Shown: positions 17,187 to 26,366 of the stretch, piece after piece
Layout of the letters: every line of letters starts with the position of its first letter
How positions within the stretch are numbered: the stretch's first letter is position 1
Assembly (NCBI GenBank): GCA_039026595.1
Contig: JBCCMA010000008.1
Location: 1-38,272 of the forward strand
Length of the DNA: 38,272 nucleotides
Source: JBCCMA01 sp039026595
GTDB lineage: Bacteria; Pseudomonadota; Gammaproteobacteria; Steroidobacterales; JBCCMA01
Reading direction: 5' to 3'
Notes under the pieces: model-generated
The model's input: the letters and a program-made list of their open reading frames with translations, nothing else
The model's database searches: none
Told to the model about the DNA's origin: nothing
Made by a program: the position numbers and the translations under genes

Positions 17187-19763
17187 ATGAGCACCACGCC
17201 GCCCAAATCCGCGCAGCACACGCCGATGATGCGCCAGTATCTGGCGCTAAAAGCCGACCACCCGGACATCCTGCTGTTGTACCGGATGGGCGATTTCTAC
17301 GAGCTGTTCTACGAAGACGCGCGGCGTGCCTCCGCGTTGATCGACATCTCCCTGACCACGCGCGGCAAGAGTGCCGGCGAGCCCATTCCGATGGCCGGCG
17401 TACCGGTGCACGCGCTGGATACCTACCTCGCACGCTTGGTGAGGCTTGGCGAATCGGTGGCCATCTGCGAACAGATCGGCGACCCGGCCAAAAGCAAAGG
17501 CCCGGTCGAGCGCAAGGTTGTTCGCATCGTGACCCCTGGGACGTTGACCGATGACGCGCTGTTATCCGAACGCAGCGAGAGTCTTCTGGTCGCGGTGCAC
17601 GCTTCCAAGAACGCGTTCGGCGTGGCGTGGCTCGACCTGTCCAGCGGTCGATTTCGCACAATGGACGTCGACAATCACGACGCGCTGGCGGCCGAACTTG
17701 AACGCTTGCAGCCCGCGGAGATCGTGCTGGAGGAACAAACACCGCTGGCCACGCAACTGGCTGCCGATCAGAACCGGAGCGCAGGGCTGACCACGCGAGC
17801 ACCATGGCACTTCGACCCCGACACAGCGCACCGACTGGTGTGCGAACAACTGGGCACCCGCGACCTCGACGGATTTGGTGTGCAGGCCGACGCCCTTGGC
17901 ATCGCCGCGGCCGGCGCGTTGATCGAATACGTGCGTGACACGCAGCGCACGGCCCTGCCGCACATCCACGCGCTGGTGCAGGAGCGGCGCGACGACACCG
18001 TCCGACTCGACCCCGTCTCGCGGCGCAATCTCGAGATCACGCACAACCTCACGGGCACCGAGCAACACACGCTGATCAGCGTGCTCGACACCACATACAC
18101 CGGCATGGGCGCGCGGTGCATCCGGCGCTGGCTTGGTCGGCCGCTAAACGACAACGCCGCCGTCGCGCGCCGACAGCAGGCGGTGCACGCGCTTGGCGTC
18201 AACCACCACTTCGAGGGTGTACGCGAACAACTCAGGGGCCTCGGAGATCTTGAGCGTATCCTGAGCCGCATCGCGCTGAAGAGCGCGCGACCGCGCGACC
18301 TGTCCGCCCTTCGCGATGGACTGGCTCGACTGCCAGGCATCGTGCGCGACCTCGCCAAGATCGACGACCCGGAACTCGGCCAGTTGGCGGGGCAACTCGG
18401 CCCCCATAGCGGTCTGCATGCGCTTCTTGCCCGCGCCATCGTCGAAGCCCCGCCGCTGCAGATCCGCGAGGGGGGCGTGATTGCCACGGGCTACGACGAG
18501 GAACTCGACAAACTGCGCGGCATGAGTGAAAACGCCGACAAGTACCTTCAGGATCTCGAGCAGCGCGAGCGCACTCGGACCGGCGTCAGCACACTGAAAG
18601 TGGGCTATAACCGCGTGCACGGCTTTTATATCGAGCTCGGTCGCAGCCACGCGGACAAAGTGCCCGTCGAGTACGTCCGGCGCCAAACGCTAAAGGCCGT
18701 CGAGCGCTACATCACGCCTGAGCTCAAGAGCTACGAGGACGAGGTGCTGTCGGCCAAGGACCGATCATTGGCGCGCGAGAAGATGCTGTACGACGCGCTG
18801 CTGGACGATCTCGCCGCGCATCTCGCGGAGCTGCAATCAACGGCCCGTGCGCTCGGCCACATTGATGTGCTGGCCTGTTTTGCAGAACGCGCCCTGCACC
18901 ACGGTCTGAACCGACCCGAGCTGACGTCGACGCCCGGGATCGAGATTCACGCGGGCCGACACCTTGTTGTGGAGACCGCACTCGATGCCCCGTTTGTGCC
19001 GAACGATGCGGTGCTGAACACAACACAGAGACTACTGGTCATCACCGGCCCGAACATGGGGGGCAAATCCACATTCATGCGCCAGACCGCGCTGATTGTC
19101 GTTATGGCCCGGGTGGGGTGTTTCGTGCCCGCCGAACACGCGGTCGTCGGGCCGATCGACCGGATCTTCACGCGCATCGGAGCGGCGGACGATCTTGCCG
19201 GGGGCCGCTCCACCTTCATGGTGGAGATGACCGAGGCGGCCAGAATTCTGCACAACGCCACGGAGCGTTCGCTGGTGTTGATGGATGAGATCGGTCGCGG
19301 CACCAGCACGTTCGACGGACTGTCTCTGGCCTGGGCCTGCGCGCGCCAGCTTGCCGCGAGCAATCGAGCGATGACGCTGTTCGCGACGCACTATTTTGAA
19401 CTGACTCGGCTGGCCGAGGATCTGGACGGCGTGGTCAATGTGCATCTGGCCGCGGCTGAGCACGGCGATGAACTGGTTTTTCTGCACTCGGTCCGCGATG
19501 GGCCAGCGAACCAGAGCTACGGCCTGCAAGTTGCCCAGCTTGCGGGGGTCCCGCGCAGCGTGGTCCGCGCCGCCAAAGCCCATCTCCACACGCTGGAAAC
19601 GCAGACCGCCGCTCTGGCCGATCGGCAGGGACAACTCGACCTGACCGCCCCACCCGAACCCGTCGAACCCGAAGCCCTGACCCTGCTCGAACGCGCCGAC
19701 CCCGATTCGCTCACGCCGCGCGAGGCGCACGCCCTGCTCTATGAGCTGAAGTCCAAACTCTGA
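17187..19763 (+). CDS. mutS: DNA mismatch repair ATPase MutS
   Basis: 858 residues, full length. The mismatch-recognition N-terminus carries the Phe-x-Glu motif in YRMGDFYELFYEDA. The connector and lever parts follow, and the ATPase has Walker A GPNMGGKSTF, the DEIGRGTSTFDG signature and the switch ATHYFEL. It binds mispairs and recruits MutL. It stands alone on the plus strand, ending 9 bp before the convergent aspS stop. Confidence 0.98.
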   Translation: MSTTPPKSAQHTPMMRQYLALKADHPDILLLYRMGDFYELFYEDARRASALIDISLTTRGKSAGEPIPMAGVPVHALDTYLARLVRLGESVAICEQIGDPAKSKGPVERKVVRIVTPGTLTDDALLSERSESLLVAVHASKNAFGVAWLDLSSGRFRTMDVDNHDALAAELERLQPAEIVLEEQTPLATQLAADQNRSAGLTTRAPWHFDPDTAHRLVCEQLGTRDLDGFGVQADALGIAAAGALIEYVRDTQRTALPHIHALVQERRDDTVRLDPVSRRNLEITHNLTGTEQHTLISVLDTTYTGMGARCIRRWLGRPLNDNAAVARRQQAVHALGVNHHFEGVREQLRGLGDLERILSRIALKSARPRDLSALRDGLARLPGIVRDLAKIDDPELGQLAGQLGPHSGLHALLARAIVEAPPLQIREGGVIATGYDEELDKLRGMSENADKYLQDLEQRERTRTGVSTLKVGYNRVHGFYIELGRSHADKVPVEYVRRQTLKAVERYITPELKSYEDEVLSAKDRSLAREKMLYDALLDDLAAHLAELQSTARALGHIDVLACFAERALHHGLNRPELTSTPGIEIHAGRHLVVETALDAPFVPNDAVLNTTQRLLVITGPNMGGKSTFMRQTALIVVMARVGCFVPAEHAVVGPIDRIFTRIGAADDLAGGRSTFMVEMTEAARILHNATERSLVLMDEIGRGTSTFDGLSLAWACARQLAASNRAMTLFATHYFELTRLAEDLDGVVNVHLAAAEHGDELVFLHSVRDGPANQSYGLQVAQLAGVPRSVVRAAKAHLHTLETQTAALADRQGQLDLTAPPEPVEPEALTLLERADPDSLTPREAHALLYELKSKL

Positions 19764-19772
19764 GGCGGGCGG

Positions 19773-21548
19773 TTACTCGACGGGCTTGCGCACCTTGATC
19801 GACAGCTCGCGCAGCGACTCCGCCGGCACCGCGCCTGGAGCGTTGGTCAGCAGACACTGAGCCGACTGGGTTTTCGGGAACGCGATCACCTCACGGATGC
19901 TGTCCACTCCGGCCATCAGCGCCACAATGCGGTCGAGGCCAAACGCGATGCCGCCGTGCGGCGGGCACCCGTAGCGCAGCGCTTCGAGCAGGAATCCGAA
20001 CTTCTCATTGGCTTCATCGTCGCCGATGTCCAGCAATTCGAAGACCGCCTGCTGCATTTGTTCGCGGTGAATACGAACAGACCCACCGCCGATCTCGCTG
20101 CCGTTTAGCACCATGTCGTACGCGCGCGAAAGCGTGGCGCCGGGGTCGGCTTTAAGCGCGTCCGCGTCGTCGTTCTTCGGCGCAGTAAACGGATGATGCA
20201 GTGCCGTCCAGCGACCGGTCCGCGAGTCCTTGTCGAACATGGGAAAGTCGACAACCCAAAGCGGACGCCAATCGCCCTCGACCAGGCCGAGCTCGTGCCC
20301 GAGCTTGACCCGGAGCGCCCCCATGGCGTCGTTAACCACGTTGGCCTTGTCGGCGCCAAAAAACACGACATCACCATCGGCTGCCGAAACGCGATCCATG
20401 ATGCCGGCAATCGCGTCATCAGGCAGGAACTTGAGAATGGGGCTTTGCAAGCCGTCGCGTCCGGCCGCCCGGTCGTTGACCTTGATGTACGCCAGTCCGC
20501 GCGCACCGTACCGTGCGACAAATCCGGCCAGATCATCCAGCTCCTTGCGGGACATTGAGGCGGCACCGGCCACGCATAACGCGGCGACGCGACCTTCGGG
20601 GTCCTTGGCTGGTCCTGCGAACACCTTGAAATCCACATCGCCGAGCAGGTCGGATACCTCAACCAGCTCCATCGCAATGCGCAGGTCCGGCTTGTCGCTG
20701 CCATACCGCTGCATCGCGTCGGCGTAGGTCAGGCGTGGAAACGGGTCGGGCAAATCCACGTCGAGCACCGACTTGAACACGTCGCGAATCAACGCCTCGA
20801 ACGTGGTCGTGATGTCGTCCTCGTCCATGAACGAGGTTTCGATATCCAGCTGCGTAAATTCGGGCTGACGATCGGCGCGCAGGTCTTCGTCGCGGAAGCA
20901 CTTGACGATCTGATAGTACCGATCGAACCCCGCCATCATCAGAAGCTGCTTGAACAGCTGCGGCGACTGGGGAAGCGCGAAGAACTGTCCGGGCTGGGTG
21001 CGCGACGGCACGAGGTAATCGCGCGCCCCTTCCGGCGTGGCGCGCGTCAGGATCGGCGTTTCCACGTCGAGGAAGCCGCCGTCATCGAGCGCGCGGCGCA
21101 GCGCCGAGACGACCTGTGCGCGCAGACGCAGATTCTGCTGCATCGACTCTCGCCTGAGATCGATGTAGCGGTAGCGCAAACGCACCTCTTCGCTCACATC
21201 ATCATCGTGGTGGAACGGCGGCGTTTGTGCCGCGTTCAGGATTTCGAGTTCGAGGCCCAGGACCTCGATTTGTCCGGTCGCCATTTTCGGGTTGATCTGG
21301 CCTTCAGGACGCTCACGCACGCGACCCTTCACACGCAGAACAAACTCGCTGCGCAGCGTTTCGGCGCGCGCAAACACATCGGGCGTGTCGGGGTCGAAGA
21401 CCACCTGCAACAGACCGCGCGCGTCGCGCAGGTCGATAAAGATGACGCCACCGTGGTCACGTCGACGGTGAACCCAGCCGGTGACCTCAATGGTCTCACC
21501 GATCAGTGCTTCGGTAACCTCACCGCAGTAATGGGTGCGCATGGGCAT
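19773..21548 (-). CDS. aspS: Aspartate-tRNA ligase
   Basis: 591 residues, the bacterial AspRS size. It has an OB-fold N-terminus (VTGWVHRRRDHGGVIFIDLRDARG), class II motif 2 (RYYQIVKCFRDEDLRADRQPEFTQLDIETSF), the bacterial GAD insertion, and motif 3 (GIAFGLDRIVALM). A second Met two codons in (21542) is an alternative start. It lies downstream of the DUF502 and FmdB genes, a conserved proteobacterial order. Whether it also charges tRNA-Asn was not judged. Confidence 0.97.
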   Translation of the reverse strand: MPMRTHYCGEVTEALIGETIEVTGWVHRRRDHGGVIFIDLRDARGLLQVVFDPDTPDVFARAETLRSEFVLRVKGRVRERPEGQINPKMATGQIEVLGLELEILNAAQTPPFHHDDDVSEEVRLRYRYIDLRRESMQQNLRLRAQVVSALRRALDDGGFLDVETPILTRATPEGARDYLVPSRTQPGQFFALPQSPQLFKQLLMMAGFDRYYQIVKCFRDEDLRADRQPEFTQLDIETSFMDEDDITTTFEALIRDVFKSVLDVDLPDPFPRLTYADAMQRYGSDKPDLRIAMELVEVSDLLGDVDFKVFAGPAKDPEGRVAALCVAGAASMSRKELDDLAGFVARYGARGLAYIKVNDRAAGRDGLQSPILKFLPDDAIAGIMDRVSAADGDVVFFGADKANVVNDAMGALRVKLGHELGLVEGDWRPLWVVDFPMFDKDSRTGRWTALHHPFTAPKNDDADALKADPGATLSRAYDMVLNGSEIGGGSVRIHREQMQQAVFELLDIGDDEANEKFGFLLEALRYGCPPHGGIAFGLDRIVALMAGVDSIREVIAFPKTQSAQCLLTNAPGAVPAESLRELSIKVRKPVE

Positions 21549-21612
21549 GTTCGTGCCTCGTTATGTCGTTTGAACGAACGGCCGGCCTGAGCCTGCCAAA
21601 AGGCCCGCGATG

Positions 21613-22263
21613 TTACGAACTGGCCTTGACCTTGGCAACCACCTCGGGCGGCAACTCGGCCGGGCCCCACGGCGGCACGACCACGCCGAGCGAGACGATC
21701 ATCTTTAAGGCCGCGTCCACCTCCATGTCGAGCTCGATCAACTCATCGGAGGGCACCATGATGATGAAGCCGGAGGTCGGGTTGGGCGTGGTGGGCACAA
21801 ACACGCAGGTGAGGTCTTCTTCGACCCGTTCGGATATCTCGCCGAGGTTGCGCGCCGTCTGGAAGCACAGGCTGTAAACGCCTTTCCGCGGGTACTGCGC
21901 GAGCATCACTTTCTTGAAGCTCTGGCCGGAGTCCGACAACAGCGTCTCGGCCACCTGTTTCACCGCCGAGTACACGGTGCGGATCAGCGGGATGCGCGAC
22001 AGAAGCCGTTCCCACCCCTTGAAAATCTCGCGCCCGAAAAAATTGGCGACGAGCAGACCGGAGATCAACAGGACCAGGAAGGTCATGACCACACCGAGGC
22101 CCGGGATGTCGAACCCCAGAAGATTTTCCGGACGGTAGCGGGGCGGGATGAGCACCAGCGACTTGTCCATCAAATCGACCAGTACGCGCACCACGAAAAT
22201 GGTCACCGCAAGCGGCACCCACACGAGCAGCCCGCTGACCAGATAACGACGCAACCACTTCAT
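21613..22263 (-). CDS. DUF502 family inner-membrane protein
   Basis: 216 residues. It starts MKWLRRYLVSGLLVWVPLAVTIFVV, with two hydrophobic segments (about residues 8-30 and 55-78) and a soluble C-terminal part containing RIPLIRTVYSAVKQV, GVYSLCFQTA and VPTTPNPTSGFIIMVP, which are typical of DUF502. The biochemical role of the family is not established. It starts 3 bp after the FmdB gene stops and precedes aspS by 64 bp, so the three are probably one transcript. Confidence 0.92.
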   Translation of the reverse strand: MKWLRRYLVSGLLVWVPLAVTIFVVRVLVDLMDKSLVLIPPRYRPENLLGFDIPGLGVVMTFLVLLISGLLVANFFGREIFKGWERLLSRIPLIRTVYSAVKQVAETLLSDSGQSFKKVMLAQYPRKGVYSLCFQTARNLGEISERVEEDLTCVFVPTTPNPTSGFIIMVPSDELIELDMEVDAALKMIVSLGVVVPPWGPAELPPEVVAKVKASS

Positions 22264-22266
22264 CGA

Positions 22267-22611
22267 TCAGGTCGCCTTTCCGCTGTCGCCCGACGACGAT
22301 TTCGATTTGTTTGACGCTTTGTCAGACCTGGCCGCGCTCTTGTCCGCCTTGGCGTCTTTCTTTTCGCCGCCGCCCTTTGCATCGCCGGCTGGCTTGCCGT
22401 CATCCGCAAGATTGCGCTTCTTGTCCTTGTCACTCTTGAAATCGGTCTCGTACCAGCCGCCGCCCTTCAGACGAAAGTTGGGCGCAGACACCATCTTGCG
22501 CAGGGACGCAATCCCGCACTCGGGGCAGTCGGTCAGCGGAGATTCGCTCATCTTCTGCAGAGCATCAAACTGATGCTCGCAGTCGTCGCAGCGATATTCG
22601 TAAATCGGCAC
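22267..22611 (-). CDS. FmdB-family zinc-ribbon protein
   Basis: 114 residues from the GTG at 22611, which yields the usual MPIYEYRC opening and has GGAG 8 bp upstream; the frame could also begin at a GTG three codons earlier. Two CxxC pairs (CDDC and CPEC) with FDALQKMSESPLTDCP form the zinc ribbon. After about residue 75 the protein turns into a Lys/Ser/Asp/Gly-rich low-complexity tail, probably disordered. Function is unproven; the family is often called a putative regulatory protein. First gene of the fmdB-DUF502-aspS group. Confidence 0.9.
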   Translation of the reverse strand: MPIYEYRCDDCEHQFDALQKMSESPLTDCPECGIASLRKMVSAPNFRLKGGGWYETDFKSDKDKKRNLADDGKPAGDAKGGGEKKDAKADKSAARSDKASNKSKSSSGDSGKAT

Positions 22612-22715
22612 AGTGTTCACTCCACAGGCAAGGGCACCGCGGCAGGCGCCCCGCTATGTTACGCCAACGCAGCGGCTGGTTTCAGCCACAAAAACCGTTC
22701 GCAACATTCACCGTC

Positions 22716-25307
22716 TCAGGCCGCCGGGCGCTCTCCGGTCTCAAATTGCAAACCAAGGTCGTGCGCGTCCACTGTCACGGTGTCGCCAGGGGCAACCCGG
22801 CCGTCGAGCACCTTGATCGCCAGAGGATTCTCCAGTTCCTGCTGGATCGCCCGTTTCAGCGGGCGGGCACCGTACACCGGATCGTAGCCCGCATCCGCGA
22901 GGCGGTCGCGCGCGCCGTCCGTCAGCGTGATCGTGATGTCGCGCGACGACAGTCGACGTGCTAGCTGGCCGACCTGAATGTCGACAATCTTCCGGATCTG
23001 ATCGCGGCTCAACGGGTGGAACACCACCGCATCGTCTACCCGGTTGATGAACTCCGGCCGAAAGTGCGTGCCGACAATTTCCATCACAGCGGCCTTCATG
23101 GCGTCGTAATCATTGTCGTCCGCCATGTCCTGGATCAGATGCGAACCGAGGTTCGAGGTCATCACGATCACCGTGTTGCGGAAATCCACCGTGCGCCCCT
23201 GACCGTCGGTCAGCCGTCCGTCGTCGAGAACCTGAAGCAGGATATTGAACACATCGGCATGGGCTTTCTCCACTTCATCCAGAAGGATGACCGAGTACGG
23301 GCGCCGCCGTACCGCTTCGGTGAGATAGCCGCCCTCCTCGTAGCCCACATACCCCGGCGGCGCGCCGATCAACCGGGCCACGCTGTGCTTCTCCATGAAC
23401 TCGGACATATCGATGCGCACAAGCGCGTCGTCATCGTCAAACAGGAATCGCGCCAACGCTTTGGTCAACTCGGTCTTACCCACGCCGGTGGGGCCGAGGA
23501 ACAGGAACGACCCGCTGGGGCGTTTCGGATCCGCCAGACCCGCCCGGGCGCGGCGAACCGCGTTGGATACCGCGCTCACCGCTTCTTTCTGGCCGATCAC
23601 CCGTTCGTGCAGCGCCTCTTCCATGCGCAGCAGCTTCTCACGCTCGCCCTCCATCATCTTGGCGACCGGAATGCCCGTCCAACGCGCGACCACTTCGGCG
23701 ACTTCCGCGTCGGTGACACGGTTGCGCAACAGCGTCAGCGAGCTCACGTCCGCCTCATTGGCATCGGCCAGTCTTTTCTCCAGTTCAGGAATGCGGCCGT
23801 ACTGCAGTTCGGACATGCGCTGCAGATCGCCGGCCCGTGTCGCGGTCTCCAGTTCGACCCGCGCTCGCTCCAGCGTCTCCTTAATCTGACTCGCATCCTC
23901 GACGAGCGCTTTTTCCGAGTTCCAGACCGCTTCGAGTTCGCCGTAGCGCCGCTCGGCCTCGGCGATCTCATCGACCAACGCGACAAGGCGCTTCCGCGAC
24001 GCGTCGTCTTCCTCTTTCTTCAGCGCCTCGTGCTCGATTTTGAGCGTGATGAGATCGCGCTCAAGCCGATCGAGCGCCTCGGGCTTGGAGTCAATTTCCA
24101 TACGAATGCGGGAGGCGGACTCATCGATCAAATCGATGGCCTTGTCGGGCAACTGACGGTCCGCGATGTACCGGTGCGACAGCGTGGCGGCCGCCACAAT
24201 CGCCGGGTCGGTGATTTCAACCCCGTGGTGTACTTCGTAGCGCTCTTTTAAGCCGCGCAGGATCGCGACCGTGTCGTCCACACTCGGCTCGTCGACGTAG
24301 ACGGTTAGAAAACGCCGCGCCAGAGCCGCGTCTTTCTCGATGTACTGGCGGTACTCGTCCAGGGTTGTGGCGCCAACGCAGTGCAACTCGCCACGGGCGA
24401 GCGACGGTTTGAGCATGTTGCCCGCGTCCATCGATCCTTCGGCCTTGCCGGCGCCCACCATGGTGTGCAGTTCATCGATAAACAGGATGACCTCGCCGTC
24501 CTGTTTCGCCAGTTCGTTCAGTAACGCTTTCAGCCGCTCCTCGAACTCGCCGCGGAACTTGGTACCCGCCACGAGTGCCGCGAGGTCCAGCGCCAGAATA
24601 CGCTTACCCTTGATGCCCTCCGGCACTTCGCCGTTGGCAATGCGCAGCGCGAGCCCTTCGATGATCGCGGTCTTGCCCACGCCCGGCTCGCCGATCAGCA
24701 CGGGATTGTTCTTCGACCGACGCTGCAACACTTCAATCGTACGGCGAATCTCGGCATCCCGACCGATCACCGGATCGAGTTTGCCCTGTTCAGCGCGCTC
24801 GGTGAGGTCAGTTGTGTATTTGTCGAGGGCGTCGCGCGTGTCCTCAGCCGACGGATCGGTGACGTTCTCCCCGCCGCGCAGATCGTCGATGGCTTTCTCC
24901 ACTGCTTCTTTAACCAAACCCGCCTGGGCCATAGCCTTACCGAGCGCGCCGTCGTCCTCAAACGCGGCCAGCGCAAACAACTCGCTGGAGATGTACTTGT
25001 CATCGCGCTTCTGGGCGAGCTTGTCGGTCGTGTTCAGAAGCCGCGCAAGGTCTTTGGACACGTGCACATCGCCGCCGGTCCCGCTGACGGTGGCCTGCCG
25101 ATCAAGCGCCTCGCCCAGTTGGGAGCGCAACAGGTTGACGTTGCCGCCTGACTTGCCCAACACGGTACGCACGCTGCCGCCCTGCTGATCGAGTAACGCG
25201 GTCATCAGATGGATCGGCTCGATGAACTGATGATCACGGCCGAGCGCCATCGACTGCGCGTCGGCCAGCGCCATCTGAAATTTGCTTGTGAGTTTGTCCA
25301 TTCGCAT
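22716..25307 (-). CDS. clpB: Disaggregating chaperone ClpB
   Basis: 863 residues from ATG 25307 (MRMDKLTSKFQMALADAQ), the standard ClpB opening; the frame is open four codons further. It has an N-terminal substrate domain and AAA-1 with Walker A GEPGVGKTAI and LDLAALVAGTKFRGEFEERLK. A middle coiled-coil domain (about 400-520) separates ClpB from ClpA/ClpC. AAA-2 has GPTGVGKTELTKALA and VILLDEVEKAH. With DnaK it rescues aggregated proteins after heat stress. A consensus sigma-32 promoter is 43 bp upstream. Confidence 0.97.
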   Translation of the reverse strand: MRMDKLTSKFQMALADAQSMALGRDHQFIEPIHLMTALLDQQGGSVRTVLGKSGGNVNLLRSQLGEALDRQATVSGTGGDVHVSKDLARLLNTTDKLAQKRDDKYISSELFALAAFEDDGALGKAMAQAGLVKEAVEKAIDDLRGGENVTDPSAEDTRDALDKYTTDLTERAEQGKLDPVIGRDAEIRRTIEVLQRRSKNNPVLIGEPGVGKTAIIEGLALRIANGEVPEGIKGKRILALDLAALVAGTKFRGEFEERLKALLNELAKQDGEVILFIDELHTMVGAGKAEGSMDAGNMLKPSLARGELHCVGATTLDEYRQYIEKDAALARRFLTVYVDEPSVDDTVAILRGLKERYEVHHGVEITDPAIVAAATLSHRYIADRQLPDKAIDLIDESASRIRMEIDSKPEALDRLERDLITLKIEHEALKKEEDDASRKRLVALVDEIAEAERRYGELEAVWNSEKALVEDASQIKETLERARVELETATRAGDLQRMSELQYGRIPELEKRLADANEADVSSLTLLRNRVTDAEVAEVVARWTGIPVAKMMEGEREKLLRMEEALHERVIGQKEAVSAVSNAVRRARAGLADPKRPSGSFLFLGPTGVGKTELTKALARFLFDDDDALVRIDMSEFMEKHSVARLIGAPPGYVGYEEGGYLTEAVRRRPYSVILLDEVEKAHADVFNILLQVLDDGRLTDGQGRTVDFRNTVIVMTSNLGSHLIQDMADDNDYDAMKAAVMEIVGTHFRPEFINRVDDAVVFHPLSRDQIRKIVDIQVGQLARRLSSRDITITLTDGARDRLADAGYDPVYGARPLKRAIQQELENPLAIKVLDGRVAPGDTVTVDAHDLGLQFETGERPAA

Positions 25308-25349
25308 CGCGGTCACCAAATGAATAGGGGTGGTTGTGGAACAGACCGG

Positions 25350-25378
25350 AAATGGGGATGGGCCCGAGGCGTTTCAAG
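25350..25378 (-). promoter_or_regulatory. Sigma-32 heat-shock promoter of clpB
   Basis: On the minus strand CTTGAAA (25378-25372) is followed by 14 nt and CCCCATTT (25357-25350). Both elements match the E. coli RpoH consensus (CTTGAAA-N11-16-CCCCATNT) exactly. It lies 43 bp upstream of the clpB ATG. Confidence 0.88.
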
Positions 25379-25607
25379 CGGGCCAATCCGACAGTGTGCA
25401 CCCGATCAGCGCCCGCCGCTTCGATCGCATGCGGCAGCGCAATCCCAGCAGCGCGGCGCCAAGCAAGGTGCCGGTGGCAAAACTCACAAGGTGAGGAACG
25501 AGGCGGCGCCGCGTATCCGGCGGCGCGATCAGAAACGACGACGACGCCAGCGCAGACATCAGTCCACCCAGAAGAGCAAACAGCAAAATCCAGGACAGGG
25601 TGGACAT
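25379..25607 (-). pseudogene. Remnant of a ZIP-family metal transporter
   Basis: The first ~57 codons read as the start of a ZIP (zinc/iron permease-like) protein: a hydrophobic N-terminal helix, then LVPHLVSFATGTLLGAALLGL. The reading then breaks. LPHAIEAAGADRVHTVGLA, the expected continuation, is found in another frame two bases away, consistent with a 2-nt insertion (or 1-nt loss) at about 25438. Homology then stops at the sigma-32 promoter of clpB, so the remaining transmembrane helices (some 150 or more residues) are gone. The frameshift alone could be a sequencing error; the missing C-terminus cannot. It sits between pgeF and clpB, which are usually neighbours. Confidence 0.7.
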
Positions 25608-25628
25608 CGCGCGATGATAGCGGACGGG

Positions 25629-26366
25629 CTATTGCACGTCGCGCCACACGAAGGTTGCCTGCCGGCCACACGGCGCGCCGCGGCGGTGGGAGAAAAAGGT
25701 CCTGGGTTCGCCAAACGTGCAGCGCCCGCCGCCGTGCACGCACGTGACGCCGACGGACGCCAATCGCAGCTTCGCGAGCGCGTACAGATCGCACCACCAG
25801 CGGTCTCCGCGCCCGGGTCGAAACGCTGTGCTCGATGCCCGGTCGTAACGGACAAACGCGGAGCGCACGTCGTCACCCACCTCGAAGGCGTCCGGGCCGA
25901 TCGCCGGGCCAAGCCACGCCACAATCGCGCCATCAACCTGCATGGCGCGCACCGTATTCTCGAGCACGCCGCCGAGCAGGGATCGCCATCCTGCGTGTGC
26001 CAGACCGAGCGCCACGGTGTCGACGGCCGACAGCGCAACGGGCAGACAATCCGCCGTTAGAATGGCAAGCACATCGCCGCGGCGATGCGTGATAGACGCG
26101 TCCGCAGTCTGCGATGGCAAGTCACCCGTTGCCACCGACGTGCCGTGCACCTGATTGAGCCAGCGTGGCGGGCCTGGCAGCCCGAGGGCGGTGCAGGCAC
26201 GGGCGCGATTCCGTTGCACCACTTCAGGATCGTCACCCACGTGATCGCCGAGATTCAGTGACATATACGGCCCGCGACTGACACCGCCATCGCGGGTTGT
26301 GGTCAGCGCATGCACCCCCGCAGGTGCCGCCCACAACGCGCGGACCACCGGCAAGCCGTCACTCAA
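25629..26366 (-). CDS. pgeF: Peptidoglycan editing factor / purine nucleoside phosphorylase PgeF (YfiH)
   Basis: About 245 residues if it starts at the TTG (26366) overlapping the rluD stop; a GTG at 26348 is the alternative, and the longer open frame is antisense-like. Conserved features are ALTTTRDGGVSRGPYMSLNLGDHVGDD, WLNQVHGTSV, LTADCLPVAL with the metal-binding Cys, LAHAGWRSLLGGV with the His, and a late Cys/His region. This multicopper-oxidase-like family acts on purine nucleosides and has been linked to editing of peptidoglycan precursors. It follows rluD with an overlap, as in most gammaproteobacteria. Confidence 0.88.
   Translation of the reverse strand: MSDGLPVVRALWAAPAGVHALTTTRDGGVSRGPYMSLNLGDHVGDDPEVVQRNRARACTALGLPGPPRWLNQVHGTSVATGDLPSQTADASITHRRGDVLAILTADCLPVALSAVDTVALGLAHAGWRSLLGGVLENTVRAMQVDGAIVAWLGPAIGPDAFEVGDDVRSAFVRYDRASSTAFRPGRGDRWWCDLYALAKLRLASVGVTCVHGGGRCTFGEPRTFFSHRRGAPCGRQATFVWRDVQ

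Noticed and set aside
17095..17805. N-terminal extension of the glycosyltransferase to 600 residues
   Set aside because: It is antisense to the conserved start of mutS and Arg/Pro-rich without family similarity; the GT4 domain begins at ATG 17094.
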